Assembly (NCBI GenBank): GCA_024644515.1
Contig: JAHEHN010000001.1
Location: 1 to 64,000, forward strand
Direction: 5' to 3'
Length of the DNA stretch: 64,000 nucleotides
Origin: Gammaproteobacteria bacterium
GTDB lineage: Bacteria > Pseudomonadota > Gammaproteobacteria > Pseudomonadales > Pseudohongiellaceae
Shown: in pieces, positions 1-8,709 of the stretch
Layout: every line of letters starts with the position of its first letter
Position numbering within the stretch: position 1 is the stretch's first letter
Notes under the pieces: generated by a model
What the model saw: only the letters and a program-made list of their open reading frames with translations
Database searches by the model: none
What the model was told of the DNA's origin: nothing
Position numbers and translations under genes: made by a program

Positions 1-6
1 CCTGCT

Positions 7-717
7 TTAATTTCCGCCTGTTTGCGTGGTATTGAGCCGCAGGGATGCAGTATCCCCTTCGGCTTTATAGCCGATTTTTTCCATAAACGTCATGACCATA
101 TCGGTCGGGTCATAAGGCATGATCGTGACCTCATCAAACACCTGAGCCAGTAACTGGATCTTGCGGTCATAATCAAAGAGCCAGGAATCATCTTCCAGAT
201 AGCGGTAGGAATCCTTGTTGTCACTCAAGGCCAACCCCAATCCTTCCAGCTGTACTTTAAAGGATTCCCGATAACTGTCGCGATCTCGCAGACAGCACAC
301 ACAAATGATTTCATCCGAAAAACCTTCAAATAGTTGCCTTAACCTTTTGTACTCCTCCAGTGAGTTGAGCAGGTAGAGACCTTCATTGGTCCATAAAATC
401 TCTTCACAGCCTGATTCATTGGCCAACTGGTAATGCCGCCTGATGTCTGTGCGCAAAAGGTCCGGCAGGGTGCTGAAAAAGTCTTCTTCTACGGTTTCCT
501 TGAGCATGATCTTGGCAGTGGAGTCACGTTCTTCATCCAGTGCATAAACATTGAGCAGGAAATGGGAGGGATTGCCATAGCCGAGTAAAACATCGGGCAC
601 GTATAGGCCTGAATCAGCCAGAGTCGAGCGGTGACTTTGCAGATAATGCTGGATAGAGGTGGTACCGGTCTTGTGCTGGCCGATATGGATGATTGTTTTC
701 AAGCTCAGCTTTCCCAA
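7..717 (-). CDS. Sulfotransferase-family P-loop protein
   Basis: This is a 236-residue protein with a sulfotransferase-like fold signature. Near the N-terminus (residues 12-23) it has GQHKTGTTSIQ, the pattern of the 5'-phosphosulfate-binding loop of PAPS-dependent sulfotransferases. A later stretch, CLRDRDSYRESF (about residues 142-153), resembles the 3'-phosphate-binding segment. The likely role is sulfation of a surface glycan or lipid; the acceptor cannot be read from the sequence. No ATG lies upstream of the P-loop, so the start must be a TTG: either the one used here or the one five codons further in. It stands alone, divergent from pgk, with no visible sulfation-pathway neighbours in the window. 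Confidence 0.7.
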   Translation of the reverse strand: MGKLSLKTIIHIGQHKTGTTSIQHYLQSHRSTLADSGLYVPDVLLGYGNPSHFLLNVYALDEERDSTAKIMLKETVEEDFFSTLPDLLRTDIRRHYQLANESGCEEILWTNEGLYLLNSLEEYKRLRQLFEGFSDEIICVCCLRDRDSYRESFKVQLEGLGLALSDNKDSYRYLEDDSWLFDYDRKIQLLAQVFDEVTIMPYDPTDMVMTFMEKIGYKAEGDTASLRLNTTQTGGN

Positions 718-927
718 GTTTGTGTGAATTTTCTTCTGTAATTTGCCGATTAACTAATGCCGGAGTGCAGAAAATTGCTGAGCAATCGGGTATCATTCTT
801 CAGCATATTAGCGCGGTAATTTTTGCTCCCGCAAAGCACCTTCACCAAGGTTATTGGAACTTTACCAAACTCTCGCAGAACACTAAAAGAGAGTGCCGTA
901 GTTCCTGATAATAGGTCAACAAACAGT

Positions 928-2112
928 ATGACGATTAGAAGTATTAATGATTACCTCCTGAAAAACCAGCGGGTATTAATCCGCGAAGACCTGAATGTCC
1001 CCATTAAAAACGGAAAAGTAATCAACGATGCCAGGATCAATGCGGCCTTGCCGACAATCCGTTATGCCCTGCAAGAAGGTGCGGTGACTTTACTGATGTC
1101 TCACCTGGGGCGTCCGCAAGAAGGGGTCCCCATCAGTGCGCAGGCAGAATTCTCCATGGCGCCTGTTGCGCAGAGGCTGGGTGAATTGCTGGGTCAGACA
1201 GTAGCCATTATGCCTCCCGATTTTTCACAGGAAGATTCTCTGAAACTTGCGCCTGGTACCTGTGTTTTGCTGGAAAATGTTCGCACCAATGTCGGAGAAA
1301 AAGTAAATGAAGACAGTCTTGCCCGTTATTATGCCGGCTTATGTGATATTTTTGTGATGGATGCGTTTGGTACTGCCCATCGTGCCCAGGCCAGTACCCA
1401 TGGTGTTGCCAGGTTTGCCGAAAAAGCCTGTGCCGGGCCCCTGTTGAAGGGTGAGCTTGATGCCTTGGGCAAGGCCTTGACCAATCCTCAGCGTCCAATG
1501 CTGGCTATTGTTGGTGGGGCAAAGGTTTCCAGCAAGCTGGGAGTATTACAGGCGCTGGCAACAAAGGTAGACCAGCTGATTGTCGGTGGTGGCATAGCGA
1601 ATACCTTTTTGGCCGCAGCCGGCTTCCCGGTTGGAAAATCCCTGGTTGAAGAGGAGATGATAGCAACAGCCAGGATGTTGATGGCTGAGACCGACATCCC
1701 GTTACCCGTGGATGTGATGGTAGCGAAAGAATTTTCCGAACAGGCTGCTGCGACCTTGAAGGGGGTGAAGGATGTTGCTGATGATGACATGATCCTCGAT
1801 ATTGGTCCTGAAACCAGCAAACGCTTTAGTGAAATTATTGCCAGTATGAAAACCATACTCTGGAATGGCCCGATCGGGGTATTTGAGTTTGAGGCTTTTT
1901 CCCATGGTACTGAAGTGGTTTCCAGGGCCATAGCCGCTAACGCCGGGTTTTCTATTGCTGGAGGTGGAGAAACTATTACGGCAATTGACAAGTTTGGTAT
2001 CAGCAGCGATATCTCCTATATCTCAACCGGAGGAGGTGCTTTCCTAGAATTTGTTCAGGGGGAAGTATTGCCGGCAGTTGCAGTTTTGGAAGAACGCGGT
2101 AAAAATAAGTAA
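928..2112 (+). CDS. pgk: Phosphoglycerate kinase
   Basis: Phosphoglycerate kinase (394 residues) interconverts 1,3-bisphosphoglycerate + ADP and 3-phosphoglycerate + ATP in glycolysis, gluconeogenesis and the Calvin cycle. Family marks are the N-terminal REDLNVP substrate loop, SHLGRP, the GGAKVSSK nucleotide loop, the NGPIGVFE segment and the C-terminal GGGETITA and STGGGAFLE motifs. The frame is open 35 codons further upstream, but the ATG at 928 gives the normal family N-terminus, so the shorter form is chosen. fba follows 65 nt downstream on the same strand, the usual proteobacterial pairing, probably one transcript. Confidence 0.97.
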   Translation: MTIRSINDYLLKNQRVLIREDLNVPIKNGKVINDARINAALPTIRYALQEGAVTLLMSHLGRPQEGVPISAQAEFSMAPVAQRLGELLGQTVAIMPPDFSQEDSLKLAPGTCVLLENVRTNVGEKVNEDSLARYYAGLCDIFVMDAFGTAHRAQASTHGVARFAEKACAGPLLKGELDALGKALTNPQRPMLAIVGGAKVSSKLGVLQALATKVDQLIVGGGIANTFLAAAGFPVGKSLVEEEMIATARMLMAETDIPLPVDVMVAKEFSEQAAATLKGVKDVADDDMILDIGPETSKRFSEIIASMKTILWNGPIGVFEFEAFSHGTEVVSRAIAANAGFSIAGGGETITAIDKFGISSDISYISTGGGAFLEFVQGEVLPAVAVLEERGKNK

Positions 2113-2177
2113 AAAGAATAAAATTTAAAAACAAAATATTTACAGTAAAAAAACTACAAAGTTAAAAGGACAAGAGC

Positions 2178-3245
2178 ATGGCTTTAATGAGTTTAAGACA
2201 ACTGCTGGATCATGCAGCTGAAAACAGTTATGGCGTTCCTGCGTTTAACATTAATAACCTGGAACAGGTCAGAGCCATTATGGAGGGAGCCCACGAAGTA
2301 AACAGTCCGGTCATCCTCCAGGCCTCTGCAGGTGCCCGTAAATATGCCGGATCCAATTTTCTTAAACATATGATTCAGGGTGCTATCGAGGAATTTCCAC
2401 ATATCCCCATTGTCATGCACCAGGATCACGGGGTTTCCCCTGCGGTTTGCCAACGTTCTATTCAGCTGGGTTTTTCATCCGTGATGATGGATGGTTCTCT
2501 GGGTGAAGACGGAAAAACACCAATGTCTTTCGAATACAATGTTGAAGTCACGCAGAAAGCGGTTGAAATGGCGCATGCCTATGGCGTATCAGTTGAAGGT
2601 GAGCTTGGCTGTCTTGGTTCTCTGGAGTCAGGTATGGCCGGCGAAGAAGACGGTCATGGTGCAGAGGGCAAGCTTACCATGGAGCAATTGCTGACAGATC
2701 CGGAAGAAGCTGCACAGTTCGTTGAAGCTACCCAGGTAGATGCGCTTGCTATTGCTGTAGGTACCAGTCACGGAGCCTATAAATTCAGTCGCCCGCCCAC
2801 CGGGGATATTCTGGCTATAGAAAGAATTAGGGAAATCCACAAGCGCATTCCCGGCACTCACCTGGTGATGCATGGTTCGTCATCTGTGCCCCAGGAATGG
2901 CTGGCTATTATCAATGAGTTTGGTGGAGAAATTCCTGAAACCTATGGCGTCCCTGTTGAAGAAATACAGGAAGGCATCAAGAATGGCGTCAGGAAAGTGA
3001 ATATTGATACTGACCTGCGCCTTGCATCCACTGGTGCAGTCAGACGTTTTCTTGCCGAGAATAAATCAGAATTTGATCCGCGTAAATTTCTAACGCCGAC
3101 TATCACTGCCATGAAAGAAATTGTGGTTTCACGATTGGAAGCCTTCGGAACTGCTGGTCAGATTTCCAATATGAAGAAAATATATAACCTTGAAGAGATG
3201 GCGGCCAAGTATGCTGCCGGCGACTACAAGGCCCATGTAATCTGA
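2178..3245 (+). CDS. fba: Class II fructose-1,6-bisphosphate aldolase (Calvin-cycle subtype)
   Basis: A class II, zinc-dependent aldolase of 355 residues that splits or forms fructose-1,6-bisphosphate. It matches the longer Calvin-cycle-type subgroup. The metal/base segment VMHQDHG (residues 79-85) contains the catalytic Asp and a zinc-ligand His. Further marks are [20 protein letters not shown], the TSHGAYK region, [10 protein letters not shown] and [10 protein letters not shown] clear AAAGGA ribosome-binding site lies 7 nt before the ATG. With pgk upstream and rpiA nearby, this part of the window is central carbon metabolism; the subtype alone does not prove carbon fixation. Confidence 0.96.
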   Translation: MALMSLRQLLDHAAENSYGVPAFNINNLEQVRAIMEGAHEVNSPVILQASAGARKYAGSNFLKHMIQGAIEEFPHIPIVMHQDHGVSPAVCQRSIQLGFSSVMMDGSLGEDGKTPMSFEYNVEVTQKAVEMAHAYGVSVEGELGCLGSLESGMAGEEDGHGAEGKLTMEQLLTDPEEAAQFVEATQVDALAIAVGTSHGAYKFSRPPTGDILAIERIREIHKRIPGTHLVMHGSSSVPQEWLAIINEFGGEIPETYGVPVEEIQEGIKNGVRKVNIDTDLRLASTGAVRRFLAENKSEFDPRKFLTPTITAMKEIVVSRLEAFGTAGQISNMKKIYNLEEMAAKYAAGDYKAHVI

Positions 3246-3451
3246 GGCATTAAAGAATGCGCGCAGGTCATTTCCTGTCCGTAAATTCAGATTCTAGCCA
3301 CTGTTATTACCCGAATCATTAACTAATACTTATCTGTTCTGTGATCAGTTAGCTATACAAATTACAACAAGTCCCTGAACATAAGCCAAAGCCATCATCA
3401 GGTCAGGTCTTAGACAGGTGTCTGCTCCTATAATAAAAACCGAGGTAAGTA

Positions 3452-4288
3452 TTGGAACCCAATCACGAAGACTCTGACCAGATAAATCAGTTCTATCAAT
3501 GGATCAGGGGATACCTGGCGGATCTCTCGCGCTCTGCTGATGGTGAGTTGAGTCATGCCATTAATTTCGGCTACTGGGAGGCCGGCTGTAAAAACCTGTT
3601 CGATGCTGAAATGGCATTTTTTGAACTGATTCTGAGTATGTTGTCCCCCCTTGAACAGGGTGATCATGGCGTTGAAATTGGCTGTGGTATAGGTGGTTAC
3701 GCTGCACGCTTGCTGGAACGATGCCCCGTCCAGCTAACATGCTATGATCTGCTTGAAGAGCATCTGCAGTTGACACGTCAATTTGCAGAAACAAAAGCGG
3801 TGGCAGAAAGATTGCGCACTATTCAGGGTAATTCAATGGAAATGGACACCTTTTCAGATGATAGTCTAGACTTTATCTACTGTGTTGAATCATCATTCCA
3901 CTATGATGAAAAGCAGAAGTTCTTTAATGAAGTGCAGAGAGTGCTAAAGCCCGGCGCTACTTTTGTCTACGCAGATATCAGTTGCGAGGATGTGTCAAAA
4001 ATCACTTTCAAATCAGGGAATCATTTTTCTGCAAAAACAGAACTTGATGACTACCTGAAAAATGCCAATCTTGTCATTGTAGAGCACAGGGATATTGGCG
4101 GACAGGTATACCGTCCACTGCAGGAATATACAGAATATTTTAACGATGAGTTACTTGATGCTCCGGCAGGCTCAAATAAGGCAAAGGTAGGTAAATACTG
4201 GGACCTGGTGCTCAATAACTATACCAAACTGTTTAATAAGGGCTTGATGGGTTACCAGGTTTATAAGGTTCAGAAGCTGGAAAAATAG
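3452..4288 (+). CDS. Class I SAM-dependent methyltransferase
   Basis: A 278-residue protein with a Rossmann methyltransferase core. Motif I, GVEIGCGIGGYAARLLE (about residues 73-89), is followed by the acidic ligand region CYDLLEEH and the post-core FIYCVESSFHY. The layout resembles the Erg6/UbiE/small-molecule methyltransferase group; the substrate is unknown. It begins at TTG with a GAGG ribosome site six bases upstream; no in-frame ATG fits. Only 4 nt separate it from the acyltransferase-like gene that follows, so the two are very likely co-transcribed and may act on the same lipid or amphiphile. Confidence 0.8.
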   Translation: MEPNHEDSDQINQFYQWIRGYLADLSRSADGELSHAINFGYWEAGCKNLFDAEMAFFELILSMLSPLEQGDHGVEIGCGIGGYAARLLERCPVQLTCYDLLEEHLQLTRQFAETKAVAERLRTIQGNSMEMDTFSDDSLDFIYCVESSFHYDEKQKFFNEVQRVLKPGATFVYADISCEDVSKITFKSGNHFSAKTELDDYLKNANLVIVEHRDIGGQVYRPLQEYTEYFNDELLDAPAGSNKAKVGKYWDLVLNNYTKLFNKGLMGYQVYKVQKLEK

Positions 4289-4292
4289 AGAT

Positions 4293-5189
4293 ATGAACGT
4301 CCTTGCTACATTGCGTTTCAAACTGATGTTTGTCTGGGCCTATCTCTTGCGCATCACCTTATCCTATTCTACTGGTAATAATCTCGCGTCGAAAACCATT
4401 CCTCTGCTTCATCCGCGTCTTCCCCGACAAAAAAAAGCGTTTATTGCCGGGCTGAAACAAATATTTGCTGATAATAAAACTGTGGAGGAAGCCTGGCGCC
4501 GCCATAAATCACTTGTTGGTTTGTCGCGCTTCCAGAGTAGTTTTTATGCGCAAAAAAATACTCGGTGGATCAAGCAATGCGAAGTAGAAATTCATGGTGC
4601 AGAATATGTGCGAGATTATTATTCGCGGCAAAAAGGAGTTTTGGTAATGACCTATCACCACCACTTGAACATGCTGTTTTGTAATTTGCTGGGAAGACTC
4701 ACTTTACCTGTTACAACCATTGCCATGGATGCTCAGGATAGTCGGCAGTATCAAAAATTTGGTGGCAGGGTAAATCGGGTATATGAACATGCTGAGAAGC
4801 ATCTCAATGGTGGCGACATAATACTGGTAAAGCCCCAGCGCATGATGCGTTCCATTTTACGTGCTTTTGATAAAAACCATCTCGTCATTAGCGCCAATGA
4901 TTTTCCGGAGGTCTTTGATGACAAAAACCGCAAGGATTTCCCCTTCCTGAGCACAAGTTTGTCGTGCCCCACCGGTACAGTAAAACTGGCCGTCAGAAAA
5001 AAAATTCCCATTGTCGCGGCTTATTTAAATTGGCTGGGTGGTTCCAGATTTGAATTGGTGATCAGGCCTGTTAGTGATGGTAGCGAAGAAATCAAGGTCA
5101 AGCAGGTCATGAGTCGCTACCTGTCAGTTTTGGAACTGACTGTACAAAATCAACCCGGCATATGGGAAGGCTGGAAGTGGATTAAGTAA
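4293..5189 (+). CDS. LpxL/HtrB-like acyltransferase family protein
   Basis: A 298-residue protein resembling bacterial lipid A / lysophospholipid acyltransferases of the LpxL (HtrB) family. Seen: a hydrophobic N-terminal segment (about residues 10-24), a His-rich motif TYHHHLNM (about 119-126) where the family carries its catalytic H-x4-D/E, an RAF..NHLVIS segment at the usual glycine/acidic block, and a C-terminal GIWEGWKW like the family's terminal PEQW region. The acidic partner of the catalytic His is not obvious, so activity and substrate are uncertain. It is coupled to the methyltransferase just upstream, and the pair sits as an insert between fba and rpiA. Confidence 0.6.
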   Translation: MNVLATLRFKLMFVWAYLLRITLSYSTGNNLASKTIPLLHPRLPRQKKAFIAGLKQIFADNKTVEEAWRRHKSLVGLSRFQSSFYAQKNTRWIKQCEVEIHGAEYVRDYYSRQKGVLVMTYHHHLNMLFCNLLGRLTLPVTTIAMDAQDSRQYQKFGGRVNRVYEHAEKHLNGGDIILVKPQRMMRSILRAFDKNHLVISANDFPEVFDDKNRKDFPFLSTSLSCPTGTVKLAVRKKIPIVAAYLNWLGGSRFELVIRPVSDGSEEIKVKQVMSRYLSVLELTVQNQPGIWEGWKWIK

Positions 5190-5194
5190 TTTAC

Positions 5195-5872
5195 TTATGT
5201 TTTTGCGCCTATGGTTTCTACGCCAGATTCTTTACCAAGTAAAAGAATATCTGCTGGACGCTGAGCGAACAAGCCATTGGTTACCACACCCACTATCTGG
5301 TTGAGATCTGCTTCCAGTTTCCTCGGATCTACAATAGACATGTTATAGACGTCGAGAATTATGTTCCCGTTATCAGTCACGCAGTCTTCACGATAGACCG
5401 GGTCGCCATCCAGTTTCACGATCTGTCGCGCAACGTAACTGCGTGCCATTGGAATGACTTCAACTGGAAGGGGGAAAGTGCCCAGTACCCCGACAAATTT
5501 GCTGGCGTCTGCAATACAGACGAACTCTTTTGCCACTGCAGCAATTATTTTCTCGCGTGTCAGGGCAGCGCCACCACCTTTGATCAGTTGCAAATACTCA
5601 TTAGCTTCATCCGCACCATCAATATATACCGTCACCTCGTCTACTGCGTTTAATTCGAATACCGGGATGCCATGCGACTTCAGGCGGCGGGCGGTTTCTT
5701 CCGAGCTTGCCACAGTCGCTGTGATCTCGTGTTTAATTTTGGCGAGCTCTTCGATAAACAGGTTGGCCGTGGAGCCTGTGCCGACCCCGATAACACTGCC
5801 TTCAAAGAGGTATTTCTGGATGTAATCAAATGCTGCTGCAGCAACGGCCTGTTTTAGTTCATCCTGGGTCAT
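5195..5872 (-). CDS. rpiA: Ribose-5-phosphate isomerase A
   Basis: RpiA converts ribose 5-phosphate and ribulose 5-phosphate in the non-oxidative pentose phosphate pathway. Marks are the phosphate loop [12 protein letters not shown], the DGADE active-site motif and [11 protein letters not shown]. The open frame extends four codons to a TTG, but the internal ATG gives an N-terminus of MTQDELK, identical to the start of the E. coli enzyme, so 5872 (225 residues) is preferred. It converges with the acyltransferase gene, only 5 nt between the two stops, and is divergent from the 30-codon gene at 6082. Confidence 0.95.
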   Translation of the reverse strand: MTQDELKQAVAAAAFDYIQKYLFEGSVIGVGTGSTANLFIEELAKIKHEITATVASSEETARRLKSHGIPVFELNAVDEVTVYIDGADEANEYLQLIKGGGAALTREKIIAAVAKEFVCIADASKFVGVLGTFPLPVEVIPMARSYVARQIVKLDGDPVYREDCVTDNGNIILDVYNMSIVDPRKLEADLNQIVGVVTNGLFAQRPADILLLGKESGVETIGAKT

Positions 5873-5981
5873 AGTATTGCTCAATTGTTATCGGGTTAGT
5901 TCTGCCTGGTATAGCAAGTCTAACCAAGGCGGTGTCTGGTTGCGAGACGATATTAGTGTCTGAAAGAAAATAAAGTAAAGG

Positions 5982-6010
5982 TTGCATGAAGCCAATAAAA
6001 ACCATATAGT
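5982..6010 (+). promoter_or_regulatory. Candidate sigma-70 promoter for the 30-residue peptide
   Basis: TTGCAT at 5982-5987 is separated by exactly 17 bases from TATAGT at 6005-6010. The -10 matches consensus at 5 of 6 positions, the -35 only in its TTG. It points toward the small ORF at 6082, which would give a leader of about 65 nt. Inferred from sequence only. Confidence 0.45.
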
Positions 6011-6081
6011 TCAGCCGTTTGCAGCATGCATCTAATAAAGATATTTAAATATAGACTCTAACCCATTGTCTCGGAAATGTT

Positions 6082-6174
6082 ATGAAGAAGAGTCCTGATC
6101 TCATGATGGTCCTGTTTATTGTATTCAGTGCTGGCATTCTGATTAGTAGCGTTGCACTAAGCAGTTTGCTGTAG
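6082..6174 (+). CDS. 30-residue single-span membrane peptide
   Basis: A short ORF beginning MKKSPDLMMV and continuing as one hydrophobic helix (about residues 8-30) with a basic N-terminus, consistent with an inner-membrane miniprotein. Translation support: GGAA six bases before the ATG, a plausible promoter at 5982-6010, and a location in an otherwise empty gap between rpiA and fau on the opposite strand. Function is unknown. Short ORFs with hydrophobic content can arise by chance, so conservation of the peptide in relatives would be decisive. Confidence 0.5.
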   Translation: MKKSPDLMMVLFIVFSAGILISSVALSSLL

Positions 6175-6210
6175 CCGGATTTAGCGGATAATTTCAGCGA
6201 AACTGCATTA

Positions 6211-6831
6211 TCAAAGGCACTGGTACATTTTCCGGCCCGTGATAATTCCCTTCAGAGGCACATCCCAATTGGCTGCCTCAAGATTTTCTACCCTCTGACA
6301 TTCGTGAGCCAGGCCAATAAGCACGGGGCTTTCAGGTGATTTAAGCGATTTATGAGCTTGCCTTATCTTGAAGGCAAAGGTGCGGTCATAATAACCCTTT
6401 CCCATCCCCAGTCGGTTTCCCCGTTCATCAAACGCAACCAATGGCATAAAAACGGCCGAGAGTAGTTCTGGCGCTATGGTGGGTGCCTCTGGCCCTGGTT
6501 CATGTAATCCAAAGCTATTTCTAATCAGGGGTTTTTCAGGAAGGTATTGTCGAAACTCCAGTGTCGTTGTTGCGTCAAGCATCACTGGCAAGTAGCAGTT
6601 TTTACCCAGTTCCAACAGTGTTTCCAGCAAAATACCGGTATCAACCTCACCATCGGCGGACATATAAATGGCGATATCGTTGCCTAATCGGAAGAATGGC
6701 TGCAGAAGGGCGGTTTCGGTAACAGTTTTAGCTGTGTTGTGCTGCTCATCGGCGCCTATTTGCCGGCGTAATTCGCGCTTGCTGGCGCGCAGAGCCTTCT
6801 TATCGATCGAGCTGGTAGATTCAGATTTCAA
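6211..6831 (-). CDS. fau: 5-formyltetrahydrofolate cyclo-ligase
   Basis: This enzyme (also called ygfA; MTHFS) uses ATP to turn 5-formyl-THF into 5,10-methenyl-THF and salvages a folate that otherwise accumulates. The 206-residue protein has the family's Lys/Arg-rich N-terminus (KKALRASKRELRR) and its hallmark GMGKGYYDRTF near residues 143-153. The only start compatible with the N-terminal helix is a TTG at 6831. The order zapA / 6S RNA / fau on one strand is the same as in E. coli, where the cyclo-ligase is co-transcribed with 6S RNA. Confidence 0.93.
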   Translation of the reverse strand: MKSESTSSIDKKALRASKRELRRQIGADEQHNTAKTVTETALLQPFFRLGNDIAIYMSADGEVDTGILLETLLELGKNCYLPVMLDATTTLEFRQYLPEKPLIRNSFGLHEPGPEAPTIAPELLSAVFMPLVAFDERGNRLGMGKGYYDRTFAFKIRQAHKSLKSPESPVLIGLAHECQRVENLEAANWDVPLKGIITGRKMYQCL

Positions 6832-6885
6832 TAGTAATTATGGCTTTTGAAATGGTAGTGAGTACCAACTATTTTATTCGGGGTG

Positions 6886-6902
6886 TGACCTGAATCAGGT
6901 CA
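6886..6902. repeat. Perfect 17-bp palindrome between 6S RNA and fau
   Basis: TGACCTGA-A-TCAGGTCA is an 8-1-8 perfect inverted repeat lying between the 3' end of the 6S RNA and the fau start. As RNA it would form a six-base-pair stem with a GAATC loop; no U-run follows in either direction, so it is not a terminator. It could be an operator for a dimeric regulator or a processing hairpin in a 6S-fau transcript. Confidence 0.55.
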
Positions 6903-6949
6903 TATCACAAATAAAATAATCAAGAAAATATTGAAAACAGAGTAAAAGA

Positions 6950-7127
6950 ATATTCCCCAAAATACCGCTGCCGAACGAGTCCTGAACCCTATGGTTCAGG
7001 TGGTGGCCAGTCCGACGTATAAGGCTTTCCGTCTAGCGGACATGCACACAACGTCATTGGGCAAAGCCTCCGGGTAACACTTATCGGCTCAAGAACATAT
7101 TCAGCTGGCCAATACCCCAGGGAGTAT
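6950..7127 (-). ncRNA. ssrS: 6S RNA (regulator of sigma-70 RNA polymerase)
   Basis: 6S RNA mimics an open promoter and sequesters sigma-70 RNA polymerase in stationary phase. On the minus strand this region has the closing stem (TCCCTGGGGTATTG at 7110-7123 pairing over 14 positions with CGGTATTTTGGGGA at 6954-6967, G-U pairs included), TTGAGCCGAT, the central GCATGTCCG...CGGAAAGCCTT arm, the CCTGAACC-atag-GGTTCAGG hairpin and the terminal TCGGCAGCGG. These match E. coli 6S RNA in order and spacing, and the position between zapA and fau is the canonical locus. Ends are estimates, plus or minus about 10 nt. Confidence 0.92.
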
Positions 7128-7132
7128 AAAGG

Positions 7133-7138
7133 ATTATA
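7133..7138 (-). promoter_or_regulatory. -10 element of the 6S RNA promoter
   Basis: A perfect TATAAT on the minus strand lies just upstream of the predicted 6S RNA 5' end (about 7126). No good -35 hexamer is visible at 16-18 nt. Confidence 0.55.
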
Positions 7139-7308
7139 TGACAAATTTATTCGAGAAGGGATGAATTTAGTCATCTATGGCAAAACAAATCGCAATCTTC
7201 TCTGGAGCGCGGGCGCAGGAAAGGGTAACGGGGAAATTGAGGGGGGAAGACTTTAAATCAAAGAAAACAGCAGGGCTGGTGTTGTCAGGATAAATCGATT
7301 AACTGAAT

Positions 7309-7623
7309 TTATATCTCAATTTGTCTGCTGGCCTGGAGTGCTACTTCTATTTTTTCCTGCAATGTCCTCACCCTGTCGAGCGAAGTGCTCTCGGAATCAG
7401 AAGCCTGTTGGGATTTTTGCAGTAATTCATGGCAAATGTTAAGAGCTGCCATGATGGCGACCTTTTCAAAGGCTAGGGTTGAACCCCTGGATTTTACCCC
7501 TTCCATTTGTTTGTCGAGGTATTTTGCGGACTTGCGCAGGCCTTCTTCTTCAGCAGGGGGGCAACTGATCTGGTAATCACGCCCCAGAATAGTAATAGTT
7601 ACGGTATCGACTTCTTCTGCCAT
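7309..7623 (-). CDS. zapA: Cell division protein ZapA
   Basis: ZapA (104 residues) cross-links FtsZ protofilaments and stabilises the Z-ring in the cytoplasm. The N-terminal beta segment with VTITILGRDYQISCPP, the acidic/Lys linker and the coiled-coil C-terminal half (about residues 60-100, with ALNICHELLQ) match the family. It starts at ATG 7623. It is followed on the same strand by 6S RNA and preceded by the TIGR02449-type coiled-coil gene, the standard gammaproteobacterial order. Confidence 0.93.
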   Translation of the reverse strand: MAEEVDTVTITILGRDYQISCPPAEEEGLRKSAKYLDKQMEGVKSRGSTLAFEKVAIMAALNICHELLQKSQQASDSESTSLDRVRTLQEKIEVALQASRQIEI

Positions 7624-7690
7624 TGTTACTAATCTCTTTTACCTGTCATCTCTTCAGAGCTTCAGCTTTCCAGCCTGCGCGAGAGTCTTA

Positions 7691-7897
7691 TTAAACTTGT
7701 TCGAGTGTCTTGAGTCGTTGTAAGACTTTTTCCAGACGCGTTCTGGCCAACTGGTTTTTTTCAACCAGAGAATTACGTTCATTTTCCCAGTTATGCTTGT
7801 CATCCCTGAGTATTTGATTCTCTTTTTTCATGTCATTACAAAGTTGAATCAGTTCATCAACTTTGTCTTCTAAGGTATTGAAACTAGTATCAGTCAT
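7691..7897 (-). CDS. TIGR02449/ZapB-like coiled-coil protein
   Basis: A small, almost wholly coiled-coil protein (68 residues from the second ATG; 74 from the one at 7915) with heptad-like LEDKVDELIQLCNDMKKEN and a basic C-terminal half. It matches the TIGR02449 family found immediately upstream of zapA and usually likened to ZapB. The probable role is divisome-associated assembly with ZapA. Neither ATG has a convincing ribosome site, so the start is a choice. Confidence 0.8.
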   Translation of the reverse strand: MTDTSFNTLEDKVDELIQLCNDMKKENQILRDDKHNWENERNSLVEKNQLARTRLEKVLQRLKTLEQV

Positions 7898-8074
7898 TGG
7901 TCTTAAATCATCCACAAAAAAGACGGCATGTAACTATAAAGCCACCATAGGACAGGGTCAACTCATGATTTAAGCGCAAAATCCTGAGACTGCTGCAGAT
8001 TTCTCAATTTGAGGGAATGTAATGCTATCATTGATGCCATTATTTCCTTGTTCCAGTCTTATTTCGGAGAAAAA

Positions 8075-8650
8075 ATGGCAGCTGACTATGCAATGGCAGC
8101 AGAATTACTCGCCGCGCATCATATTTCTACACCAGTTGCTGAAATACATGGCGTTTTAAGCGGTCAGATGTGTGCTGATAGTTGTGCTTTTGATCTTGCG
8201 CTGAGTTTGAAAGTGCTGGAAATCGAGAACGAAGCGGACGAAGTGGTCGCTAGCCTGCTGAAAATGCTGGCAGACGATATTCTGGCACAGCTACAGGCTG
8301 AAAATTATGCCTTCAGCCCACTGATTCCTGATGAAGATGAAGAGTTCGGGCAGCGTTTGAAGGCACTCTCCCAGTGGTGTGATGGTTTTAATGCCGGATT
8401 TGCCGGGGCATGGGTGCGCGATGATGCGGCGATGAGTGAAGAAACCCGGGAAGTCCTGAATGATTTCTCGCGTATTGCCCTGGTAGACCAGGAAGATGAA
8501 GACGTCAGTGAAACTGAAAATGAAGTCAATTTCATGGAAATCGAGGAATACGTGAGGATGGCTGCAATTACTGTGTTTGTGCAAAACACCGAGCAATATG
8601 CGGGTTCAGGTCCGCTTTCTGTGGAGATTCCAGGCGACAATATTCACTAG
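8075..8650 (+). CDS. UPF0149 family protein (YgfB-like)
   Basis: A 191-residue all-helical YgfB/UPF0149 protein. The N-terminal AEIHGVLSGQMCA block and the central LSQWCDGFNAGFAGA block are family hallmarks. The frame is open back to a TTG at 8009, but the ATG at 8075 has a strong CGGAG ribosome site 5 nt away and gives the family's normal distance to AEIHG, so it is preferred. In E. coli ygfB sits upstream of pepP and ubiH, as here. In Pseudomonas aeruginosa YgfB has been linked to control of ampDh3 and beta-lactam resistance; that role is not implied for this organism. Confidence 0.9.
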   Translation: MAADYAMAAELLAAHHISTPVAEIHGVLSGQMCADSCAFDLALSLKVLEIENEADEVVASLLKMLADDILAQLQAENYAFSPLIPDEDEEFGQRLKALSQWCDGFNAGFAGAWVRDDAAMSEETREVLNDFSRIALVDQEDEDVSETENEVNFMEIEEYVRMAAITVFVQNTEQYAGSGPLSVEIPGDNIH

Positions 8651-8709
8651 GCAAACCCTTTTATAAGACTCCCCATAAATTTTTTAGTAGAGCGGACATA
8701 AGCTGACAA

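Noticed and set aside
823-927. 35-codon N-terminal extension of pgk
   Set aside because: The extension has no homology to Pgk N-termini; the ATG at 928 gives the normal start.
1488-1991. 167-codon ORF antisense to pgk
   Set aside because: Antisense shadow of a conserved gene; low-complexity Ser/Ile-rich translation.
6989-7174. 61-codon ORF on the minus strand in the zapA-fau gap
   Set aside because: The segment folds as 6S RNA and shows its conserved blocks; the ORF is incidental.
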